In this document: piece after piece, positions 57,934 to 64,000 of the stretch
Position numbering within the stretch: position 1 is the stretch's first letter
How the letters are laid out: the number at the start of each line of letters is the position of its first letter
Source: Mycobacterium sp. M26
GTDB taxonomy: Bacteria > Actinomycetota > Actinomycetes > Mycobacteriales > Mycobacteriaceae
Direction of reading: 5' to 3'
Assembly: GCF_001494595.1 (NCBI RefSeq)
Contig: NZ_LN929908.1
Coordinates: 3,316,468-3,380,467 of the forward strand
Length of the DNA stretch: 64,000 nt
Program-made: the position numbers and the translations under genes
Notes under the pieces: generated by a model
Told to the model about the DNA's origin: nothing
Database searches by the model: none
The model's input: the letters and a program-made list of their open reading frames with translations, nothing else

Positions 57934-60093
57934 CTACTTGATCAGCGGGTCACGCGGCATCCCGAGGATGCGCTCGGCGATCTGGTTGCGGGCGATCTCC
58001 GAGGTGCCGCCAGCGATGGCCATGCCGCGCGCGCCCATCGTCGCGCGGGCCGCCAATTCGGCTTCGCCACCTTCCAGCGCCAGGTCCGGCCCCACCAGGC
58101 TGACCGCAATCAGGCCCTGCTCCTGGAACTGATCGGCCAGCTTGAGCTTGGTGATATTGCCCTCCGGCCCGGGGCCGGCGCCTTCGATGCTGCGCACCAC
58201 CCGGCGCAGGTTGAGCAGGCGCAGCGCGTGGTCCTCGGACAGGAAGCGACCCACCCGCTGCACCGCACCGACCACCCGGTCGCCGTTGCGCTTGGCCAGA
58301 TCCAGCAGCCACGCCGAGGCGGGTGCGATATCCCCACCGCCGCCGCCGATGCTGACCCGCTCGTTACCCAGCGTGGCCCGCGCCACCGTCCACCCCGCGT
58401 TGGGCTCGCCAACAACATCCTCGTCGGGGACGAAGACGTCATTGAAGAACACCTCGTTGAACTCCGAGCCGCCGGTGATCTGCCGCAGCGGACGGACCTC
58501 CACACCCGGTGCCTCCATATCGAGGATGACCATGGTGATGCCCTGATGCTTGGGCGCATCGAAATCGGTGCGCACCGTGGCCAGCCCGCGCTTGCAGTAA
58601 TGCGCCCCGCTGGTCCACACCTTCTGCCCGTTGATCTTCCAGCCGCCGTCGACGCGGGTGGCACGGGTCTTGACCGCGGCGGCATCCGAGCCGGCGGACG
58701 GCTCGGAGAACAGCTGGCACCAGATCTCGTCCTTGCGCAGCGCCTTCTCGACGAATCGCTCGATCTGCGAGGGGGTTCCGTGCTGGACCAGGGTCAGGAT
58801 CACCCAGCCGGTGATGCCGTAGTCGGGGCGCTTGACGCCGGCGGCGGCGAACTCCTCCTCGATGAGCACCTGCTCGATGGCACCGGCGGCGCGGCCCCAC
58901 GGCTTGGGCCAGTGCGGCTGGACATAACCGGTGGCGATCAGCTCGTCGAGCTGAGCCTTGCCCTCCAGCTTGGCCAGTTCGGCTGCATCCGAACGGATCT
59001 GCTCGCGCAGGACGTCGGCATCGGCAGGCAGTTCCAGGCTGTTGGCGCGGCCCACTCCGGCGGCGGTCAGGTTAAACACATCAGTGGCGGGGCCGTCCCC
59101 GCCCAGCAATGCCTGCAGCGTCAGCGCCCGGCGCAGGTGCAGATGCGCGTCGTGCTCCCAGGTGAATCCGATACCGCCGTGCACCTGAATGTTCAACTCG
59201 GCGTTGCGAACATAAGCGGGGAACGCCAGCGTCGCCGCCGCGGCGGCGAGCAGTTCGAACTGCTTGGCGTCGTCCCCCGCTGCGCGAGCGGCATCCCACA
59301 CGACCGCGATCGCCGACTCGGACGCCACCACCATGTTGGCGCAGTGGTGCTTGACCGCCTGGAAGGTCGCGATGGTGCGGCCGAACTGCTCACGCACCTT
59401 GGCGTATTCGACGGCGGTGTCCACACAATCCGACGCGCCACCGGCCGCCTCGGCGGCGAACAACGTCCGCGCGTAGGCCACCGCGGCAGACCGCGCGCCG
59501 GCCAGGACCGCGACCACGGGTGCGCCGGTCAGCGTCACCCGGCCCGACCGCCGGGCGCGGTCGAGGTTTCCGGGCACCTCGACCGACACCCCACTGGCAG
59601 CGCGCTCGACGACCACGACGTCGTCACCAGCGACCAGCACCAGCAGATCAGCCAGTCCGGCACCCAGGACCACGCCCGCGTCACCGCTGGCCGTGTCACC
59701 GGAGAGGGTGACCGAGCCGCCCAAACCGACTGCGGCCGTGACGGATCCGTCGATCAATCCCGGCAGCAGGCGGGCCTTCTGGTCGTCGGAGCCGACGCCG
59801 GCGATCAGCGCCGAGGCGACCACCGTGGGCACGAAGGGTCCCGGTGCCACGGCGCGGCCGAGTTCGTCGACGACGACGACGAGCTCGGGCAGTCCATAGC
59901 CCGAGCCGCCGTACTGCTCGTCGACGTGCAGGCCGAGCCAGCCGAGTTCGGCCAGCTCGGCCCAGAACGCCGGGCGCGCTTCGTCGTCGGCATCCAGCAG
60001 CTCGCGTGCGGCCCAGCGGGCCTTCTGCGCGGTCAGGAACGAACGGGCGACCTCGCCGAGTTCGCGGTGGTCGTCAGTCAGTGCGATACCCAT
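57934..60093 (-). CDS. fadE22: Fused double acyl-CoA dehydrogenase FadE22
   Basis: A 719-residue protein with two acyl-CoA dehydrogenase units in tandem. The first (about 1-350) begins MGIALTDDHRELGEVARSFL and contains AVKHHCANMVVASESAIAVV and GGIGFTWEHDAHLHLRRALT. The second (about 370-719) has WCQLFSEPSAGSDAAAVKTR (flavin-site region), WKINGQKVWTSGAH and ends MAIAGGTSEIARNQIAERIL. It oxidises acyl-CoA thioesters in beta-oxidation or sterol side-chain degradation. It matches M. tuberculosis FadE22 (Rv3061c) in length, fusion and position. The ATG at 60093 has a short ribosome site. The next gene upstream is the SDR, 78 bp away on the same strand. Confidence 0.93.
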   Translation of the reverse strand: MGIALTDDHRELGEVARSFLTAQKARWAARELLDADDEARPAFWAELAELGWLGLHVDEQYGGSGYGLPELVVVVDELGRAVAPGPFVPTVVASALIAGVGSDDQKARLLPGLIDGSVTAAVGLGGSVTLSGDTASGDAGVVLGAGLADLLVLVAGDDVVVVERAASGVSVEVPGNLDRARRSGRVTLTGAPVVAVLAGARSAAVAYARTLFAAEAAGGASDCVDTAVEYAKVREQFGRTIATFQAVKHHCANMVVASESAIAVVWDAARAAGDDAKQFELLAAAAATLAFPAYVRNAELNIQVHGGIGFTWEHDAHLHLRRALTLQALLGGDGPATDVFNLTAAGVGRANSLELPADADVLREQIRSDAAELAKLEGKAQLDELIATGYVQPHWPKPWGRAAGAIEQVLIEEEFAAAGVKRPDYGITGWVILTLVQHGTPSQIERFVEKALRKDEIWCQLFSEPSAGSDAAAVKTRATRVDGGWKINGQKVWTSGAHYCKRGLATVRTDFDAPKHQGITMVILDMEAPGVEVRPLRQITGGSEFNEVFFNDVFVPDEDVVGEPNAGWTVARATLGNERVSIGGGGGDIAPASAWLLDLAKRNGDRVVGAVQRVGRFLSEDHALRLLNLRRVVRSIEGAGPGPEGNITKLKLADQFQEQGLIAVSLVGPDLALEGGEAELAARATMGARGMAIAGGTSEIARNQIAERILGMPRDPLIK

Positions 60094-60171
60094 CGGTGTC
60101 CTCTCGAGGCTGCTGCCGGTACTACTAATGCCTTACCACAGCCGGGATACCCGACCGACGAAAGGCCGTTC

Positions 60172-60939
60172 TCACTTGGGCGCGAAACGCTGTCCCGCGT
60201 CCAGCCGGATGCACTGCCCGTTGAGCATCGGGTTCTCGACGATCGCCGAGACCAGCTTGGCGAACTCCTCGGGCTTGCCCAGCCGCTTGGGGAAGGCGGC
60301 GTCCTTGGTCAGTGCCTTGGCGAACTCGTCGGGAATACCCTTGGTCAGCCCGGTGGCGAACAGGCTCGGCGCAATGGCCAGGGCACGGATACCGACCGGC
60401 CCCAGGTCGCGGGCCATGGTCAGGCACATCCCGGCGATACCGGCCTTGGCCGCGGTGTAGGCGACCTGGCCGATCTGCCCCTCGAACGCGGCGATCGAGG
60501 CAGTGTTGATGATGACGCCCCGCTCGCCGGTCTCCTCGTCCTCGGGCTCGTTGGTGGCCATGTGGGCGGCGGCCAGCCGGCTGATGTTGAAGCTGGCGAT
60601 CAGGTTGAGGTCGATGGTGCTGCGGAAGGTCTCCAGGGCGTGCGGGCCGTTCTTGCCGAACGTCTTCTCCGCGACGCCGCCACCGGCGGTGGTCAGGATG
60701 ACGTGCAGACCACCGAGAGCCTCGACGGCATCGGCCAGCACCTTCTCGGTCCCGGCGAAGTCGGTGACGTCGACAGCGAAGAACGGGCCGCCGACCGCAG
60801 CCGCAACCTCGGGACCGTCGGTGCCCTCGCGGTCGAGGATCGCCACACTGGCACCGCGCGAGGCCAGCAACTCCGCACTTGCCCGCCCGAAGCCCGAGGC
60901 GCCGCCCACGACGATCACCTTCTTGCCCGAGATCTCCAT
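60172..60939 (-). CDS. 3-hydroxyacyl-CoA dehydrogenase type-2-like SDR
   Basis: A 255-residue classical SDR similar to 17beta-HSD type 10/3-hydroxyacyl-CoA dehydrogenase type 2. The coenzyme motif is VVGGASGFGRASAELLASRG (GxxxGxG at about 12-18), Asp-Arg at the end of strand 2 (LDREG) gives NAD preference, and the catalytic set is NTASIAAFEGQ (Ser) and YTAAKAG (Tyr, Lys). MCLTMARDLGPVGIRALAIAP is typical. It may serve the same fatty-acid or sterol pathway as FadE22, which follows on the same strand. ATG start at 60939 with AGGAGGAAT upstream. Confidence 0.94.
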   Translation of the reverse strand: MEISGKKVIVVGGASGFGRASAELLASRGASVAILDREGTDGPEVAAAVGGPFFAVDVTDFAGTEKVLADAVEALGGLHVILTTAGGGVAEKTFGKNGPHALETFRSTIDLNLIASFNISRLAAAHMATNEPEDEETGERGVIINTASIAAFEGQIGQVAYTAAKAGIAGMCLTMARDLGPVGIRALAIAPSLFATGLTKGIPDEFAKALTKDAAFPKRLGKPEEFAKLVSAIVENPMLNGQCIRLDAGQRFAPK

Positions 60940-61070
60940 CCCATTCCTCCTGTTGTCGACGCCGCCGCGGCCCTTACCGTGCGACTTTCAGTTCCAGATC
61001 GGTAGGCACGTTACCGCTCGTCATGGGTCGGTAATGACGTGGGTCACCACCCCGGCGGTAGGTTGGATTC

Positions 61071-62612
61071 ATGGCCCGAACCAGCATCGGTCTGCGGATG
61101 GGTGCCGGCATCGCCGCTGCAGCGGTGGCCGTCGGCGTGGCGCAGTTGTTGGCGGTGCTCTTCTCACCAGCGGCCGACGCCCGCACCGCGGTCGGCACCG
61201 CCGTCATCAACCTGACCCCCGGACCGGTCAAGGAATGGGCGATCCAGACCTTCGGCACGGCCGACAAGCTGTTCCTGTCGGTGATGGTGATCGTCGTGAT
61301 CGCCGCACTGGCCGCCGTCACCGCGATCTGGGAGCGGTCCCGGATTCCGACGGGGACGCTGGCGATCCTGGCCGGCGCGGTGGCCGGCAGCGCGGCGGTC
61401 CTGGCCCGGCCCGGTGCCCAGCCCGCCGACATCATCCCGACTCTGGTCGGCGCCGCGGCGGGGATCGCCGTGTTGCGCTGGCTGACCTCCGGGCGAATCA
61501 CCGAGGGCAAGGCGACCGCGTCGACGGTAGCCGCCGGCGTCGACCCGGGGCGCCGGCTGTCGCTGGTGACGCTCGGATTCGCCGGACTCGGCCTACTCAG
61601 CGGCGTGGCCGGAGCGGTGATCAGCCGCGGCCTGCGATCGGTGTCCGGCGACCGGGACAGTTTCGCGCTGCCGCAAGTGAAGTCCCCGGCCCCGCCGATC
61701 CCCGCCGACGTGCAGCCCACCGGCGTCCAGCTGCCGAGCTTCATCACCAGCAACGCCGACTTCTACCGCATCGACACCGCGTTGAGCGTGCCGCAGGTGT
61801 CGCGGGCCGACTGGCGGCTGCGCATTCACGGCATGGTGGACCGCGAGATCACCTACACCTTCGAGGATCTGCAGAAGTTCGAGCCGGTCGAGAAGGTCGT
61901 GACGCTGACGTGCGTGTCGAACCCGGTCGGCGGTGACCTGATCTCCAACGCCACCTGGACCGGGTACCGGGTGCGGGACCTGTTGGCCGACATCGGAATA
62001 CACCCGGACACCGACATGGTGCTGTCGACATCGGTCGACGGGTTCACCGCCGGCACCCCGGTCGAGGCGCTGACCGACGGCCGAGATTCCCTGCTGGCGA
62101 TCGGCATGAACGGCGTGCCGCTACCCGTCGAGCACGGCTACCCGGCCCGGCTCGTCGTCCCCGGGCTGTATGGATTCGTCTCGGCCACCAAGTGGGTGAC
62201 GGATCTGGAACTGACCCGCTTCGATCGGGTGCAGGCGTATTGGACCAAGCTCGGCTGGTCGGAGCGTGCGCCGATCAAGACCGAGTCGCGCATCGACGTC
62301 CCGCGCGACGGGCAGAAGGTGGGTAAGGGCCCGGTCACCTTCGGCGGGGTGGCCTGGGCGCAGGACCGCGGCGTCAAGTCCGTGCAGGTACGCATCGACG
62401 ACGGCGAGTGGCAGTTCGCCCGGCTCGGGGCGTCGTACTCCAACGACACCTGGCGGCTGTGGAGTTTCCCGTGGACGGCCACCCAGAGCGGTGTGCACAC
62501 CATCACGGTGCGCGCCACCGACAACACCGGCGCGGTGCAGACCCAGGATCAGGCGCTGCCGGCGCCCGACGGCGCCACCGGCTGGCATGCGGTGACCTTC
62601 GAAGTGACCTGA
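61071..62612 (+). CDS. Membrane-anchored molybdopterin-dependent oxidoreductase (sulfite oxidase family)
   Basis: A 513-residue protein. The N-terminal 190 residues hold about five hydrophobic helices (IAAAAVAVGVAQLLAVLFSP, KLFLSVMVIVVIAALAAVTA and others), and the rest is a sulfite-oxidase-like Moco domain (about 230-395), with the molybdenum ligand Cys in VTLTCVSNPVGG (about 282) and VPGLYGFVSATKWVTDLEL (about 358-380). A C-terminal Ig-like dimerisation domain (about 405-510, GVAWAQDRGVKSVQVRIDDG) follows. It probably faces outside the membrane. The substrate is unknown. ATG start at 61071 with only a weak ribosome site. It is divergent from the SDR gene. Confidence 0.92.
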   Translation: MARTSIGLRMGAGIAAAAVAVGVAQLLAVLFSPAADARTAVGTAVINLTPGPVKEWAIQTFGTADKLFLSVMVIVVIAALAAVTAIWERSRIPTGTLAILAGAVAGSAAVLARPGAQPADIIPTLVGAAAGIAVLRWLTSGRITEGKATASTVAAGVDPGRRLSLVTLGFAGLGLLSGVAGAVISRGLRSVSGDRDSFALPQVKSPAPPIPADVQPTGVQLPSFITSNADFYRIDTALSVPQVSRADWRLRIHGMVDREITYTFEDLQKFEPVEKVVTLTCVSNPVGGDLISNATWTGYRVRDLLADIGIHPDTDMVLSTSVDGFTAGTPVEALTDGRDSLLAIGMNGVPLPVEHGYPARLVVPGLYGFVSATKWVTDLELTRFDRVQAYWTKLGWSERAPIKTESRIDVPRDGQKVGKGPVTFGGVAWAQDRGVKSVQVRIDDGEWQFARLGASYSNDTWRLWSFPWTATQSGVHTITVRATDNTGAVQTQDQALPAPDGATGWHAVTFEVT

Positions 62613-62617
62613 GTCCT

Positions 62618-62682
62618 GCGCCGAGATCGACGAAATGGCGGGATCTTCTCGCCTTTCCGCGGCGGTTTGTCGGTTTGGGCGA
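62618..62682. repeat. 65-bp dispersed intergenic repeat, copy 2
   Basis: Second copy of the element at 25678-25742: the first 23 bases are identical, then TTCTCGC and a CGGTTTGGGCGA end at the same distance. It lies 5 bp after the Moco-oxidoreductase stop and before ligB. Confidence 0.75.
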
Positions 62683-62703
62683 GCACCGAGATTGGGAGGG
62701 ATG

Positions 62704-64000
62704 ATGCTCGGCGATGTGGCGGCGGCCTCGGCCGAGGTGTCGGCGACGTCGTCGCGGCTGGCCAAGGTGGCCCGGATCGCGGAACTGCTGACCGCGACGA
62801 CGGACGCCCGCTTGATCGCCATCGTGGTGTCCTGGCTGTCCGGCGAGCTGCCGCAGCGCCAGATCGGAGTCGGCTGGGCGGCGCTGCGCTCGCTGCCCGA
62901 ACCGGCCGACACGGCGTCACTGACAGTGGACGCGGTGGACGCCGCGTTCAGCGAGATCGGCGCGGTCGCCGGCAAGGGGTCCCAAGCCCGGCGCGGCGCC
63001 CTGCTCGGCGCACTGTTCAGTGCTGCCACCGCCGACGAGCAGGTGTTTCTGCGCCGGCTGCTGTCCGGCGAACTGCGCCAGGGTGCGCTGGCCGGGGTGA
63101 TGGCCGACGCGGTGGCCAAGGCGGGTGGCCTGCCCGCGGCCGTGGTGCGCCGGGCCGCCATGCTCGGCGGGGATCTGCCTGCGGTCGCGGCAGCCGCGCT
63201 CACCGGCGGTGTGCCGGCGCTCGACGAGTTCACCCTGCGGGTCGGCAGGCCGGTCGGGCCGATGCTGGCGCAGACCGCGACGGGGGTGGCCGACGCGCTC
63301 GAACGCCTCGGCGGCGAAGCGGTTTTCGAGGCCAAACTCGACGGCGCCCGGGTCCAGATCCACCGCAGCGGCGATGACGTGACGGTGTACACCCGTAGCC
63401 TCGACGACGTCACCGCCCGGCTGCCCGAGGTGGTCGAGGCCACCCGCGCGCTTGCCGTGACCGACCTGATCGCCGACGGCGAAGCCATCGCCCTGCGGCC
63501 GGACAACCGCCCGCACCGCTTCCAGGTCACCGCCTCCCGGTTCGGCAAGAGCGTGGACATTGCGACAGCACAAGCGGCCCAACCGCTTTCGGTGTTCTTC
63601 TTCGACATCCTGCACCTCGACGGCGTCGACCTCCTCGATGAGCCCGCCCACCGCCGGGTCGCCGCATTGGACGCGATCGTTCCCGAAGGCCAGCGCGTCG
63701 ACCGGCTGGTTACCACTGATCCCGCTGCAGCGCAACAGTTTCTGGACCGCACACTGGCCGCCGGGCATGAGGGGGTGATGGCCAAGTCACCGGCCAGCCC
63801 GTACGAGGCGGGCCGCCGTGGGGCGGGCTGGCTGAAGGTCAAGCCGGTGCACACCCTGGACCTGGTGGTGCTGGCCGTCGAATGGGGGTCGGGCCGGCGC
63901 ACCGGCAAGCTGTCCAACATCCACCTCGGCGCGCGCGATCCGGCCGGCGGATTCGTGATGCTGGGCAAGACCTTCAAAGGCATGACCGACGCGATGCTGG
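62704..64000 (+). CDS. ligB: ATP-dependent DNA ligase LigB (cut by window end)
   Basis: The first 432 codons of an ATP-dependent DNA ligase, homologue of M. tuberculosis LigB (Rv3062). The N-terminal DNA-binding domain (residues 1-195) has IVVSWLSGELPQRQIGVGWA, and the adenylylation domain starts near 200 with the active-site Lys in FEAKLDGARVQIHRS (KxDG, about 210). Motif III VFFFDILHLDG, motif IV HEGVMAKSP and motif V WLKVKPVHTLDLVVLAV are visible. The OB-fold starts just before the end. The start is ATG 62704 with GGGAGGG upstream (ATG 62701 is adjacent). The enzyme seals nicks; it is non-essential in mycobacteria. The C-terminus is outside the window. Confidence 0.96.
   Translation, partial: MLGDVAAASAEVSATSSRLAKVARIAELLTATTDARLIAIVVSWLSGELPQRQIGVGWAALRSLPEPADTASLTVDAVDAAFSEIGAVAGKGSQARRGALLGALFSAATADEQVFLRRLLSGELRQGALAGVMADAVAKAGGLPAAVVRRAAMLGGDLPAVAAAALTGGVPALDEFTLRVGRPVGPMLAQTATGVADALERLGGEAVFEAKLDGARVQIHRSGDDVTVYTRSLDDVTARLPEVVEATRALAVTDLIADGEAIALRPDNRPHRFQVTASRFGKSVDIATAQAAQPLSVFFFDILHLDGVDLLDEPAHRRVAALDAIVPEGQRVDRLVTTDPAAAQQFLDRTLAAGHEGVMAKSPASPYEAGRRGAGWLKVKPVHTLDLVVLAVEWGSGRRTGKLSNIHLGARDPAGGFVMLGKTFKGMTDAML

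Noticed and set aside
57154..61005. 1283-codon plus-strand open frame
   Set aside because: Antisense to the metallopeptidase, fadE22 and SDR genes, all with clear motifs; the composition is typical of a shadow frame.

Overview
The window is high-GC, densely packed actinobacterial DNA, almost certainly from a Mycobacterium/Mycolicibacterium (fast-grower type). The left and right parts follow, gene for gene, the order I recall from the M. tuberculosis chromosome between serB2 (Rv3042c) and ligB (Rv3062): serB2, ctaD, fecB, adhC, a DUF3349 protein, nrdF2, a Baeyer-Villiger-type monooxygenase with its TetR regulator, nrdE-nrdI-nrdH, an FMN reductase, a TetR gene, dinB2/dinP, an SDR, a TetR gene, cyp136, fadE22 and ligB. 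That synteny and the near-identity of CtaD, NrdE, DinB2 and LigB to the mycobacterial proteins I remember are the basis for the assignment.

Region by region. 1-5.1 kb: serB2 (cut by the window edge), cytochrome oxidase subunit I, iron-siderophore binding lipoprotein, YciI protein, alcohol dehydrogenase, DUF3349. 5.2-9.6 kb: MpaB-type oxygenase divergent from a TetR gene, a secreted protein, a membrane-anchored coiled-coil protein and an orphan YrbE (MlaE) permease. 9.6-20.1 kb: the class Ib ribonucleotide reductase genes, split into nrdF2 and nrdHIE, each preceded by a pair of NrdR-box-like palindromes exactly 32 bp apart; between them lie a BVMO/TetR pair, a geranylgeranyl reductase-family protein, a SUKH-like protein, a DODA-type dioxygenase and a PhyH-family oxygenase. 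20.2-25.7 kb: FMN reductase, TetR, DinB2, SDR, TetR, CYP136.

25.7-57.9 kb is an accessory block of about 32 kb inserted in the otherwise conserved order, between cyp136 and fadE22. It holds a nitrogen-compound module (two class I glutamine amidotransferases, a signal-less binding protein, a glutamine-synthetase-like ligase, a P450, a Cache sensor, a GntR regulator and a divergent amino-acid permease); a metal/sulfur stress module (DUF305 lipoprotein, histidine kinase/response regulator, DUF302, CstR/CsoR-like repressor, rhodanese, thioredoxin, small Cys-rich protein) with three copies of one operator; a Fic protein coupled to a DUF294 nucleotidyltransferase; a second amino-acid permease; a complete set of [NiFe]-hydrogenase maturation genes (hypF-C-D-E and hypA-B) without hydrogenase structural genes in view; a MASE1/GAF/PP2C phosphatase; and several single genes. 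57.9-64 kb returns to the conserved backbone: fadE22, an SDR, a membrane-anchored molybdopterin oxidoreductase and ligB (cut by the window end).

The most unusual feature is a set of four short direct tandem duplications (104, 116, 95 and 55 bp). Three lie inside genes and shift the frame; deleting one copy restores a full-length protein in each case. The fourth duplicates the promoter/operator region between the BVMO gene and its TetR repressor. They are either recent duplications (possibly reversible ON/OFF switches) or assembly errors, and raw reads would settle this. I see no tRNA, rRNA, CRISPR array, insertion sequence or prophage.
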